Assembly (NCBI GenBank): GCA_949283375.1
Contig: CASDSM010000016.1
Span: 1-64,000 of the forward strand
From: an uncultured Eubacteriales bacterium
Lineage (GTDB): Bacteria; Bacillota; Clostridia; Oscillospirales; Oscillospiraceae
Direction: 5' to 3'
Length of the DNA stretch: 64,000 nucleotides
Shown: piece after piece, positions 33,219 through 42,273 of the stretch
How positions within the stretch are numbered: the stretch's first letter is position 1
Layout of the letters: each line of letters begins with the position of its first letter
Position numbers and translations under genes: made by a program
Notes under the pieces: model-generated
Seen by the model: the letters and a program-made list of their open reading frames with translations, nothing else
The model's database searches: none
Told to the model about the DNA's origin: nothing

Positions 33219-34799
33219 TCAGGAGCGGAATTTCTGCGGAACCTGATCCATGGTCTGGACCTTCGCCATCGCGTCCTCCAGGGACATGCCCTGCGCGATC
33301 AGATCCTTGCGCGCGGCGTTGATGGCCTGGATCTCCTTGACGCGCTTGCCGTCGAGCTCATAGCCCTTCATCGCCCACAGCGTGAGCAGCCAGGCACACA
33401 TCGGGATGACGCAGAAGAGGATGATGACCACCCAGTTCATGCCGGGCGTAAAGGGCGTCGTCTTGGTGGGGAGCTTCTCCAGACCGATGAGGGTGACGGC
33501 GATGCCGACCACCGTCGCAGACAGAGAGGAGACCAGCTTGTCCACCAGGGAGAACAGCGTGCCCATGATGCCGGGGATGAACTTGCCGGAGCGGTAGGTC
33601 TCATAGTCGGCACAGTCGGCCACCATCGGGATGGGCATATCGGCGGTGGCGTAGTAGGCGCCGTAGCCGATGCCGAAGCAGAGGATAAAGAGAATGGTAT
33701 ACAGGTTGATGGTGATGCTGAAGTTGCCATCCACCACCTGATAGATGTTGAACACAAAGTTGGGCTTCTCAGGATTCCACAGGAAGAGGAGCACCAGCAC
33801 GCCCACATAGCAGAGCAGGGCCACCTTGACATACTTGGCCAGGGAGGCCTTCTGTCCAAACTTCTGAGAGGTGCGCACCGTCAGGCCGAAGAACGGGACG
33901 GCAAACACATAGCCGAGCACCATCATGGGGAGATACAGGGTGTCGTAGTTGCCCATCATGCTGCCGTAGAGCATGCACAGGACGGTGACGTTGGTCGCGA
34001 TGGAGAGGGCCAGCTTGCAGCTGCCGCCGGCGACCATCAGCCGCTGGATGGGCTTGTTGGACTTGATGATCTGGACATACTCGGAAACCTTGACTGCCTC
34101 CTGCTTGTCGCCGCCGATGCCGAAGTACTTCGGCTGGTCCTTCTCCCAGATGCCGATCATCGCGAGGACGGTCAGGGCAACGGAAACCGCAATGCCCACC
34201 GGGGCCATAAAGGCAAACCAGCTCTGATTGTAGTCGCCAAAGAAGCTGTCGCCCGCCAGAATGGGGCCGATGAACTGCATGGCGCCCATGCCCAGCAGGG
34301 AGCCGACGGTGTTGAAGATGGTAAACAGGGGGCGCTGATTGGGGTCATTGGTCAGAACGGCCTGCGCGGCGCGGGTGACGGAGGTCTGGAAGGTATAGCC
34401 GATCACCCAGGCGGCGTAGAGCAGGATGAACAGGGCGTAACGCAGCACCATCATGTCCTCCGGCACATAGGGCGTCAGGACATACAGGCAGATGACGGAG
34501 ACCGCCATGATCGCGCTGCCGATCACCATGAAGGGACGGAACTTGCCGAACTTTCCGTTGGTCTTGTCCATCAGCGCGCCGATGATCGGGTCGGTGATAG
34601 CGTCGAAGACGCGCATGCCCGTGACCATGAAGGACGCAAAGAAGGTGGCAATGCCCAGAACGGTGTTGCCAAAGGTGGCGATATAGGACAGGATCAGGAC
34701 ATAGTAGACGTTCGTGGCCCCGTTATTCAGCGGAAACAGGACCAGCTGATACATTTTTGCACGATTGACAGCGGTAGTGGCCGTCGCATTCTCGTTCAT
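33219..34799 (-). CDS. GPH-family (glycoside-pentoside-hexuronide) cation symporter
   Basis: The 526-residue, twelve-segment membrane protein has the GPH signature region FDAITDPIIGALMDKTNGKFGKFRPF near residue 65-90. The long soluble C-terminal tail (about 480-526) is hydrophilic. GPH carriers import glucuronides, melibiose or pentosides with H+ or Na+. In this locus, between glycosidases and uronate enzymes, a glucuronide or uronate is the likely substrate (inference). Confidence 0.9.
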   Translation of the reverse strand: MNENATATTAVNRAKMYQLVLFPLNNGATNVYYVLILSYIATFGNTVLGIATFFASFMVTGMRVFDAITDPIIGALMDKTNGKFGKFRPFMVIGSAIMAVSVICLYVLTPYVPEDMMVLRYALFILLYAAWVIGYTFQTSVTRAAQAVLTNDPNQRPLFTIFNTVGSLLGMGAMQFIGPILAGDSFFGDYNQSWFAFMAPVGIAVSVALTVLAMIGIWEKDQPKYFGIGGDKQEAVKVSEYVQIIKSNKPIQRLMVAGGSCKLALSIATNVTVLCMLYGSMMGNYDTLYLPMMVLGYVFAVPFFGLTVRTSQKFGQKASLAKYVKVALLCYVGVLVLLFLWNPEKPNFVFNIYQVVDGNFSITINLYTILFILCFGIGYGAYYATADMPIPMVADCADYETYRSGKFIPGIMGTLFSLVDKLVSSLSATVVGIAVTLIGLEKLPTKTTPFTPGMNWVVIILFCVIPMCAWLLTLWAMKGYELDGKRVKEIQAINAARKDLIAQGMSLEDAMAKVQTMDQVPQKFRS

Positions 34800-34829
34800 G
34801 CAATTTCACCTCTCAAAGCGGGGAATGGC

Positions 34830-34863
34830 GGCTGTCCGGCCCTCTCAGGCAGGCCGGACAGCC
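34830..34863. terminator. GC hairpin between GH3 and symporter genes
   Basis: GGCTGTCCGGCC pairs with GGCCGGACAGCC (12 bp) in the 81-bp gap. No U-tract is visible, so mRNA processing or stability is as likely as termination. Confidence 0.5.
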
Positions 34864-34880
34864 GTAGCAGGGATATGCGG

Positions 34881-37800
34881 TTACTTCTTCGCGCCGGTCT
34901 GCTTCTTGAGCTTGATCTGGCCGACCAGCTTGATGAGGCAGAACACGGTGCCGACCGCGCCGACCGCGATGACGGCGTAGATCGCGAGCTGCCACCAGGG
35001 GATGTTATCCACGATCCGGGTGTCCTCATCCCAGCCGTTCATGGCGTTGGAGTTGACCACGGTGTAGCAGATGTTGTGGATCGCTTCCTTCATCTCGGCG
35101 ATCATGTTCTCGTCCGCGGTGAGGTTCTCGCTGACATAGGTGGTGTGGATCATCGGCATCGGGCTGTCCCAGATGTCGGTGCCGGCCAGGAGGGCGTCGG
35201 GGACGTCCATGTACTGGCTGGAGCCGGAGAAGTCGGTGATGGACATGCCGCGCATACCGAGCTCGCCGCGCAGGTAGGAGGTCTGGAGGTTGTAGTTCTC
35301 GCCGCACCACTCAGTGCCCCAGCGGTTGAAGCCGGACATGGTGCACCAGGCGCCGCCGTCGATGATGGCGCGGTCAGCGACCTCAAGATAGATCTCGCGG
35401 GCGGCCTGCTCGGTCAGCCAAGTGTTGACGCCGCGGCGGCTGGACTCGGAGTCGTTCAGGGCCACGTGCTTCAGGTAGACATAGACGCCCTTGGACTGGA
35501 TGCCCTGGGTCTCAGCGGTGCAGATCTCGCCGGAGACGAAGGGGTCCTCAGAGTAGTACTCGAAGTTACGGCCAGAATAGGCGGTGCGGTGCATGTTCAC
35601 GCCGGGACCATAGAGACCGGAGTAGCCGAAGGCCATGCAGTCCTCGCCGATGGCGGCGCCGACGCGGTACATCAGCTCGGTGTTCATGGTGGCGGCCATG
35701 ATGTCCTCAGAGGTGAAGGCGGTGCCGGAGCGGCCGCCGGTCAGGCTGGCGGTGAAGCCCTGCGGGCCGTTCTCGTCGTTGGTGGCGACCTTGTGGATGG
35801 AGCGGGCCATCGCGGTGTTGTGGAAGCCCAGGGTGATCATGTTGTTCATCTCGTCGAAGGTGAGCTGATCGAGGAGCTGATACCAGCGCTCGTCATCCTT
35901 CTCCGCGCCGATGAGCATGGACAGGTTCAGGCCGTTGTCCGCGCCCAGGGTGGAGCCGTAGGTCTCCAGGGCGGTGCCGTCATAGGAGGAGGCGTCATAG
36001 CGGATGAAGGCCAGGTCGGCCGCGGTGGCGTCCGTCAGAGTGAGGACGGCGGGAGAGTGCGGATAGGTGCCCTCCCAGTCGGTGCGGCTCAGGGCGGTGA
36101 AGTCACCGTCGGGCGCGACCGAGCTGATGGTAGGATCGGACTCGCTGAAGAGGTTGGTGATGGCGTTGCCGGTCGCGCGGGAGGTGGCGAAGATCTCGGT
36201 GTCCAGAGACTCGACCGTCCACTCCCAGGTCATGCCGGCGTTGCCCTCGGCGTCCATGCCGTCGGCGGTGGTGTAGCCCTTGGCGGCCAGGACGTTGTTC
36301 AGGGCCTCGTGCGCGCCGTTGGCGACGGTGAAGTAGTAGGAACCGGCGTCGAGGATGTAGGTGCCGGCGCCATAGGCGTCATAGGAGCGCAGCTCGGTCT
36401 TCGGGACCTCGATGGAGACGTCGGCGGAGGCGCCGGGCTCGAGGACGTCCGTCTTGGCAAAGCCGCACAGCTCGATGGAGGCCTTCTCGATCTTGTTGGC
36501 CACGTCATAGTCGGTGAACGGGGACTGGAAGTAGACCTGGACGGTCTTCTTGGAGGCCACATCGCCGGTGTTGGTGACGGTGACATTGACGGTGAAGCTG
36601 TCGGCGTTCTCCGTCACGCTGTAGTTGCTGTACTCGAAAGTGGTGTAGCTGATGCCATAGCCGAAGGGATAGGCGACGGTGGTGGTGTAGTCATAGTCTC
36701 CGGCGTTGCCGGTGCCCATGACGGCATCCTCGTACCGGGTCTCGAAGTAACGGTAGCCGAGGTAGATGCCCTCCTCGTAGGCGGAGTACATGCCCTGGAC
36801 GTCCGCGCTGTCCTCGCACTGCAGGCCGTAGTCATCGGCGTTGGTGTACTTCTGGGAGTAGAAGTTGTGGATGGCGGGGTTGGTCAGGTTGTCATAGAGG
36901 AAGGTGTCCACCAGGGAGCCGGAGGGAGAGGCAGCGCCGGTCAGCAGCTCCGCCACGCCCACGATGCCGGACTGGCCGACGTCGCCGATCCACATGCAGG
37001 AGTCGATGCCGTAGTCCACGCCGCAGATCTCAGGATTCAGGAAGTCGAGCTCGATGGCGTTGGAGGTGTTGAGCAGGACGATGATGCTCTTGAAGACGCC
37101 GGCGTCCTTGAGTTCCTTCAGGCCGGCCAGCAGCTCCTGCTCCTGGGTGGAGAGGGCCAGATAGTTGCCGTCGGTGCCGTCAGCGGAGGAGCCATAGGTG
37201 TAGGCGACCTCCTGGCCGTCCTTGGTGTAGGTCATCTCCGCGCCGATGTCGCCGGCGGGGAGGTCCGCGCCCTCGCCGCCGGAGCGGGCGAAGACGACGA
37301 TGGCGGCGTCGCCGTAGTCGGCGAAGGAGTCGCCGGCGCCGGCCTCGACCTCAGACCAGGGGGCCTCGTTGACGCCATACTGGGAGTTGGCGACCAGGGA
37401 GTCCGAGATGGCGGCCGGGGTCTGGCGGCCATACTTGCTGAAGACGCTCTCGGAGGTGTACCAGCTCCACAGCGTCTCGTTGACCTCGACGCCGCGGGCG
37501 GTGAGCACGTCCTTCAGGGACTGGGCGGAGCTGGTGTCAACGCCGCCGGAGCCGGTGCCGCCGTACATCAGGTCGACCGAGCCGCGGGCGAACAGGCTGA
37601 CCTTCGCGCCGCTGGCCAGAGGCAGGGCGTCGTTGTCGTTCTTCAGCAGGGTGGAGCCCTCCTGGCCGAGCTCGGCGCACAGCGCCTCGGCGTTGGCCCA
37701 GCGCTCCTCGTCCGAAGAGAACTCACTGGCAAAATAGACGTCGTCAGACGCGCCGTCAACCCTGAAGTAATTGGTGCCCAGGGCCACGTTGATCGTGGTG

Positions 37801-37904
37801 GCGTACATATTGGCCACGACGTTGAGCACGATGCCGACCACCAGAACAATGGCCATGATCGCGGTCAGGACGGACCAGAGTACGACTTTTGGTTTCTTCT
37901 GCAT
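34881..37904 (-). CDS. membrane-anchored GH3 glycosidase with swapped domain order
   Basis: The 1007-residue protein has membrane segments at both ends (about 8-31 and 975-997). The GH3 C-terminal-type domain comes first (GSTLLKNDNDALPLASG, about 85, through about 300). A FnIII-like module follows (about 440-560). The GH3 catalytic barrel comes last (LTFDEMNNMITLGFHN to about 950), with KHVALNDSESSRRGVNTW and the likely nucleophile Asp in ITDFSGSSQY. This order is the reverse of canonical GH3 and matches the permuted subgroup. It probably faces outwards and trims beta-linked sugars from glycosides. Substrate is unknown; it lies between a beta-glucuronidase-like gene and the symporter. Confidence 0.87.
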   Translation of the reverse strand: MQKKPKVVLWSVLTAIMAIVLVVGIVLNVVANMYATTINVALGTNYFRVDGASDDVYFASEFSSDEERWANAEALCAELGQEGSTLLKNDNDALPLASGAKVSLFARGSVDLMYGGTGSGGVDTSSAQSLKDVLTARGVEVNETLWSWYTSESVFSKYGRQTPAAISDSLVANSQYGVNEAPWSEVEAGAGDSFADYGDAAIVVFARSGGEGADLPAGDIGAEMTYTKDGQEVAYTYGSSADGTDGNYLALSTQEQELLAGLKELKDAGVFKSIIVLLNTSNAIELDFLNPEICGVDYGIDSCMWIGDVGQSGIVGVAELLTGAASPSGSLVDTFLYDNLTNPAIHNFYSQKYTNADDYGLQCEDSADVQGMYSAYEEGIYLGYRYFETRYEDAVMGTGNAGDYDYTTTVAYPFGYGISYTTFEYSNYSVTENADSFTVNVTVTNTGDVASKKTVQVYFQSPFTDYDVANKIEKASIELCGFAKTDVLEPGASADVSIEVPKTELRSYDAYGAGTYILDAGSYYFTVANGAHEALNNVLAAKGYTTADGMDAEGNAGMTWEWTVESLDTEIFATSRATGNAITNLFSESDPTISSVAPDGDFTALSRTDWEGTYPHSPAVLTLTDATAADLAFIRYDASSYDGTALETYGSTLGADNGLNLSMLIGAEKDDERWYQLLDQLTFDEMNNMITLGFHNTAMARSIHKVATNDENGPQGFTASLTGGRSGTAFTSEDIMAATMNTELMYRVGAAIGEDCMAFGYSGLYGPGVNMHRTAYSGRNFEYYSEDPFVSGEICTAETQGIQSKGVYVYLKHVALNDSESSRRGVNTWLTEQAAREIYLEVADRAIIDGGAWCTMSGFNRWGTEWCGENYNLQTSYLRGELGMRGMSITDFSGSSQYMDVPDALLAGTDIWDSPMPMIHTTYVSENLTADENMIAEMKEAIHNICYTVVNSNAMNGWDEDTRIVDNIPWWQLAIYAVIAVGAVGTVFCLIKLVGQIKLKKQTGAKK

Positions 37905-37978
37905 TTCTTTTCCTCCTACAAAAGATTTATTTTACCCTGCCCTTCTCACCAGAGGACAGTGATAAACACGGGGACGGC

Positions 37979-39901
37979 TCACACCCAGTTGGCGCTCTTG
38001 CTGCTGCTCTTCTGGAGGGTGTAGGCCGGGTTGGGCTGGCTGACGTAGCGCAGCGTGGCGGTGTCGGTGCAGCTGCCCGCCACAGCCTTGATCTCGGTGT
38101 CCCCCTTCAGCGTGACCTGGAAGGTGAGCACCTTGCTGCCGCTCTTCTCGTCCAGCAGCGTCCCGTTGACATAGAGAGAGACCTTCGGCTGGTTGGTGTA
38201 GACCTTGACCGTCGTGACCTGCTCCGGGCGGTCCACATAGCGGCTGCCGGCGATATGGACAAAGGGATCGTCGCTCCAGTAGGCCTTGTAGAGATAGAAG
38301 CTGTCCTTCTTGATCTTGCGGTCGAAGGTGACCAGCCCCTTATGGTTCATGCCGGGCTCGCCGCCCTGGTCGCGGGCGTCGGCGGCAAAGTCGAACATGT
38401 TCCAGACATGGGTGCTCCACATATAGGGATGGCGCTCGAAGCACTCGACGAGGAACTCGTGATAGATCGCCTGATATTCCTCCGTGTGGTCCCCGCGCTT
38501 GGGGTGGGAGGAGTGGAGATTCGGCATGCCCTCACAGCCGTACTCGGAATAGCCGAGGCAGCGGTCAGGATAGCGCCAGTGGAAGAAGCTGATCCACCAG
38601 TCGTTCAGGAACAGGCCGGGGACGTACCAGCCCAGATAGAGGTTCCAGCTGACCAGATCGGTGATATGTGCGACCTTGTTGAACGGGCCGCACATCGCGT
38701 AGCAGGCCAGCGTCGTCGGACGGGTGGGGTCCATCTTGTGGCACAGGTCGTTGAGGACGCGGTGGTTATCCAGCATGTCCTCGCTCTCCTTCGTGGAGAT
38801 GGTGATCTCGTTGGAGACGCCCCAGGTGACGATGGAGGGATGGTTGTAGTTCTGGATGATCAGCTCCTTCATCTGGCTGATCGTGTTCTCGCGGCCATTG
38901 GGCATGTGCTCGGAGATGTAGGGGATCTCCGCCCAGACGATCATGCCGTACTCATCGCAGAGATCGTAGAAGTACTGGTCGTGCTGGTAGTGGGCCAGGC
39001 GGATGGTGTTCGCGCCGATCTCGCGGATGAGCGCCATGTCCTCGTCGTGCTCGGCCCGGGTCAGCGCGTTGCCGATGCCCCGGCGGTCCTGATGGCGGGA
39101 GACGCCGTGGAGCGGGTACTTGCGCCCGTTGAGGAAGAAGCCCTCCTTCGGGTCTGCTCTGAAGGTGCGCACGCCAAAGCGGGTGCTGATCTCGTCCACC
39201 GTCTTGCCGTCCTTTTGGAGCTGGAGGGTGGCGGTGTAGAGATAGGGGTCCTTCACGCCGTCCCAGAGATGGACGTTCGGGATCTCCAGCGTGACATCCT
39301 CCCCCTGGCCGCTGGAGACCACAGCGCCGGAGGCGTCGGTGACGGTGACGGTGACCTCGGCGGACTTGTCGTTCACATAGCTCTCCACCCGGACACGGCC
39401 CGTCGTCCGGGAGACGGTGGGCGTCACTTTGACGCCGGGGCCTCCAAAGTGGTCCAGGTCAAAGTGCGTCTTGTTGACGACCATCAGGAAGACATCCCGA
39501 TAGATGCCGCCGTAGAAGGTGAAGTCCGCCTTCTGCGGATAGATGCGGTCGTTCACGCTGTTGTCCGCCGTCACCTCCAGCAGATTCTCCTTCTGCAAGA
39601 GACCTGTGATCTCTGCGCGGAAGGTAGAGTAGCCGCCGTCGTGATGGATGACCTGCTTGCCGTTGACCGAGACGTCTGCCGAGGAGTTGACGCCGCGGAA
39701 CTCCAGATAGACCTGCTCCGTCGCCGGGTCAAATTTGGGCATCTGGAAATTCCGGGTGTACTGGCAGCTGCCGCGCCAGTAATCGTTTCCGCCATCCTGA
39801 CCGTCGATGGCGTTCCAGGTGTGCGGCACGTCTACGGCGACCCATTTCTTGTCCGGTCCGCAGAACTGCCAGCCCTGGTTCAGGCACTCCGTTCTTCTCA
39901 A
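37979..39901 (-). CDS. GH2 family beta-glucuronidase-like enzyme
   Basis: The product is 640 residues from a TTG start (LRRTECLNQGWQF) behind GGGAGG; a longer frame reaches 40021 but lacks a ribosome site. GH2 sandwich, immunoglobulin and barrel domains are present. The acid/base Glu is in WGVSNEITIS and the nucleophile Glu in GYSEYGCEG. Near the end NHKGLVTFDRKIKKDS aligns with the E. coli UidA stretch holding the Asn-x-Lys motif that recognises the glucuronate carboxylate. This separates glucuronidases from beta-galactosidases. No signal peptide is seen, so it probably acts inside on imported glucuronides, feeding uxaC. Confidence is high for GH2, moderate for substrate. Confidence 0.82.
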   Translation of the reverse strand: MRRTECLNQGWQFCGPDKKWVAVDVPHTWNAIDGQDGGNDYWRGSCQYTRNFQMPKFDPATEQVYLEFRGVNSSADVSVNGKQVIHHDGGYSTFRAEITGLLQKENLLEVTADNSVNDRIYPQKADFTFYGGIYRDVFLMVVNKTHFDLDHFGGPGVKVTPTVSRTTGRVRVESYVNDKSAEVTVTVTDASGAVVSSGQGEDVTLEIPNVHLWDGVKDPYLYTATLQLQKDGKTVDEISTRFGVRTFRADPKEGFFLNGRKYPLHGVSRHQDRRGIGNALTRAEHDEDMALIREIGANTIRLAHYQHDQYFYDLCDEYGMIVWAEIPYISEHMPNGRENTISQMKELIIQNYNHPSIVTWGVSNEITISTKESEDMLDNHRVLNDLCHKMDPTRPTTLACYAMCGPFNKVAHITDLVSWNLYLGWYVPGLFLNDWWISFFHWRYPDRCLGYSEYGCEGMPNLHSSHPKRGDHTEEYQAIYHEFLVECFERHPYMWSTHVWNMFDFAADARDQGGEPGMNHKGLVTFDRKIKKDSFYLYKAYWSDDPFVHIAGSRYVDRPEQVTTVKVYTNQPKVSLYVNGTLLDEKSGSKVLTFQVTLKGDTEIKAVAGSCTDTATLRYVSQPNPAYTLQKSSSKSANWV

Positions 39902-40036
39902 TCCGATCCTCCCTTTCTTTCTCCTGATATAGTTGTGCTGTACTGCAATACGATGCGCCGAAAACAACAAGGAAACCGGTGTCTTCGGCGACGCGGGGGA
40001 CTTCCTTGCCCTGTTTTGCACATTTTGCTATTCTCA

Positions 40037-40073
40037 ATTCTACAAATATTTTTACAAAAGCTCAATAAGCTTT
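40037..40073 (-). promoter_or_regulatory. sigma-A promoter and putative operator of the uronate operon
   Basis: On the minus strand TTGAGC (40060-40065), a 17-bp spacer and TAGAAT (40037-40042) lie about 135 bp before the GH2 start. A 6-bp inverted repeat AAAGCT-CAATA-AGCTTT (40057-40073) overlaps the -35 box and could be a regulator site. The 274-bp gap otherwise holds only the terminator at 40116-40167. Confidence 0.6.
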
Positions 40074-40115
40074 GCACAAGTGGCGGTCTAAATTTCCTAA
40101 GTGGTCCCAGGCAGT

Positions 40116-40167
40116 CAAAAACAGACCCCCATTTTTGTGCAATACGCACAACGAAATGAGGGTCTGT
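40116..40167 (-). terminator. terminator of the histidine kinase gene
   Basis: A 14-bp stem with one mismatch (40121-40134 with 40154-40167) and an inner TTGTGC/GCACAA extension is followed on the minus strand by five Us. It separates the two-component genes from the uronate operon. Confidence 0.8.
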
Positions 40168-40175
40168 TGGAGTAA

Positions 40176-41471
40176 TCAGGAATTTGGGCAGGGAAAAAGG
40201 ACGCGCAGGCAGAAGCAGCCGTTCTCCACGGCGATCGTCAGAAAACCGTCATATTGTGCTGCGGTGCGCCGGATGCTCTTCAGGCCGAAGCCGTGGTTTC
40301 GCTTGTCCTCCTTCGTCGTCAGCGGGAGGCCGTCCTCGTCAAAGCGGGGGGACATGATGGCGGGGTTGATGATCTGGACGATCACGAACTGCCGCTCGCG
40401 GCTCACCATCACGTCGATGATGCGGCGCTCGGGATCGGCGAACGTCTTCACATGCTCAATGGCGTTGTCCAGGGCGTTGCCAAAGATGGTGTACAGGTCG
40501 ACCGGGTCCAGAAACGCGAGCTGCTTTCCGTCTGCCACGCAGTGGGCCTGGATGCCGTTTGCCTGGCACTGGAGGCTTTTCTCCGTCAGCACGGTGTTGA
40601 GCACCTGATTGCCGGTGTTGCAGACCATCGAGTCGTAGGCGTTGACGATCCCCTCCAGCTCCTGGAGGTAGGGCTCCCGCCGCTGCTCGTCGAGCGCGCG
40701 CAGGATGGAGAGCTGATGCTTGAGGTCGTGGCACTTCCGGTTGAGCAGGGCGATGTTCTCCTTCGCTGCGGCATACTGGCTCTTCTGCTGGGCCTGGATG
40801 CGGTTGAGGACGACGATCTCCTGGCGCATCGCGCTCTTTTTGAACATCTCGTTTTGGATGTAGAGCAGCGTCACGCAGTAAAACTCCATCAGCAGGAGCA
40901 TGGACCAGGGGGCGCGGGGGATGTGCAGCTCGTCTCCGGAAAGCCCGATCAGAATTTGCAGCGCCAGAAAGGAGAAGGCCGCCCCGCTCATCTGCCGCGG
41001 GCCGATCTGATAGCGCCCCTTCACTGGCATCCAGCGGGCCAGCGTGAGGCCGATGACGGCCAGAAAGAGGAGCTCGGAGAGGAGGGCCGCCGCGCGGCTC
41101 TCCGTGCCGGCCCAGCCGGCGGTCTGGCACAGGTTCTGGAGATTTGCCCTGAGCTGGAACGCCAGCTCCTGGATGGAGATGGTCCAGATGGCGCAGTAGC
41201 AGACTGCGGTGCGCGAGATGTCTGCGCACAGGGCAAAGAGCAGCAGGGCGAGCGCGGTGTGCAGGGCTGTGATCCCCCATGCCGCCCAGCCTGCCGGATA
41301 GAACGCCAGCCAGAAGGCGGACTGCGCCGCTATGCCCATCGCCAGGCAGGCGGCGGCGCGCAGGTGAAACTGCCTGCGGCGGCGCAGCGGCAGCAAAAAC
41401 AGCATTGCCGTCACCCAGAACGAGACGGACGCCTCCAGAACGGAGGCCCAGTCAGCCGGCATGGGGTTCAT
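40176..41471 (-). CDS. sensor histidine kinase, GHKL (AgrC/CitA-like) type
   Basis: The 431-residue protein has an N-terminal membrane domain of about six segments (10-220), then a coiled region and a dimerisation helix with the His in CHDLKHQLS (about 268). The ATPase has NALDNAIEH (N box) and NHGFGLKSIRR (G box). Kinases of this class pair with LytTR regulators. No extracellular sensor domain is visible, so the ligand is probably sensed in the membrane. Its start overlaps the regulator stop by 4 bp. Location upstream of the uronate operon suggests control of that operon (inference). Confidence 0.88.
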   Translation of the reverse strand: MNPMPADWASVLEASVSFWVTAMLFLLPLRRRRQFHLRAAACLAMGIAAQSAFWLAFYPAGWAAWGITALHTALALLLFALCADISRTAVCYCAIWTISIQELAFQLRANLQNLCQTAGWAGTESRAAALLSELLFLAVIGLTLARWMPVKGRYQIGPRQMSGAAFSFLALQILIGLSGDELHIPRAPWSMLLLMEFYCVTLLYIQNEMFKKSAMRQEIVVLNRIQAQQKSQYAAAKENIALLNRKCHDLKHQLSILRALDEQRREPYLQELEGIVNAYDSMVCNTGNQVLNTVLTEKSLQCQANGIQAHCVADGKQLAFLDPVDLYTIFGNALDNAIEHVKTFADPERRIIDVMVSRERQFVIVQIINPAIMSPRFDEDGLPLTTKEDKRNHGFGLKSIRRTAAQYDGFLTIAVENGCFCLRVLFPCPNS

Positions 41472-42178
41472 CCGTGCGTCCCTCCAACGTAGTTGGTGAG
41501 CGCGGTCATGAATGTGTTCCGGTTCCGGCGGCTGATTTCCAGCTCCTGACCGGCGACCAAGACGGTGTCGCGCCGGATCTCGGTCACATGGCGCAGATTG
41601 ACCAGATACCAGTAGTTGCAGCGGACGAAGTGATAGCGAGAGAGCTCCTGCTCTGCGGCCTGCATCGTCCCGCGGACCACCATCTCTCCCTGGTCGGTGT
41701 GGTAGTGGAGCATCCGGTTCTGCACCTCGACGTAGTAGATCTGGTGGGTGCTGATCCTCCGGACGGAGTCGGGCAGGGTGAGGAGCACCTGACCGGACTC
41801 CCGGCGCTTGGCCCGGTCCACTGCGCGGGCAAAGCGGATGGAAAATGTGTAGAAATTGACCGGTTTGAGGACAAAATCCAGAGCCCCGACTTCATAGCCG
41901 TTGATGGCGTACTGCGCCATGTTGGTGATGAACATCAGGACCACTTCGCTGTCCTGCCGGCGGATGGCCGCCGCGGCGTCCATCCCGTTGACCTGCGGCA
42001 GCTCAATGTCGAGCAGAATAATGTCATAGCGGGGCTGATAGCTGTTGAGGATCTCGCTCCCGTCTTCAAAGGCATGCACTTGAAACTCTATCTCAGTTTC
42101 CCGACCATACCGGTAGATATAATTCTGGATCTGTCTGCTATCTTCCCGATCGTCCTCTACGACTGCGATATGAAGCAC
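41468..42178 (-). CDS. LytTR-family response regulator
   Basis: The 236-residue product has a receiver domain (1-125, VEDDRED acidic pocket, phospho-Asp in ILLDIELPQ at about 57, Lys in VLKPVN) and a LytTR DNA-binding domain (about 135-232, IYYVEVQNRMLHYHT, FVRCNYWYLVNLRHV). LytTR regulators bind paired direct repeats upstream of few targets. It is the first gene of the two-component pair, and its start is well placed. Confidence 0.92.
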   Translation of the reverse strand: MLHIAVVEDDREDSRQIQNYIYRYGRETEIEFQVHAFEDGSEILNSYQPRYDIILLDIELPQVNGMDAAAAIRRQDSEVVLMFITNMAQYAINGYEVGALDFVLKPVNFYTFSIRFARAVDRAKRRESGQVLLTLPDSVRRISTHQIYYVEVQNRMLHYHTDQGEMVVRGTMQAAEQELSRYHFVRCNYWYLVNLRHVTEIRRDTVLVAGQELEISRRNRNTFMTALTNYVGGTHG

Positions 42179-42273
42179 CTGCCTTCTCCCTCCTTCTCTC
42201 TTCTGTGCGGCGGAGCCTGTGCGGAATTCTCTCTTCTATTTTAGCAGGCTTTCCGATGGAATGTAAGTGCGGT

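Noticed and set aside
31785-38024. A 2,079-codon open frame on the plus strand
   Set aside because: It is antisense to uxaC, the symporter and the GH3 gene, which all have strong family motifs. High GC keeps the opposite frame open; its translation is low-complexity Val/Ala/Asp/Gly with no domains.
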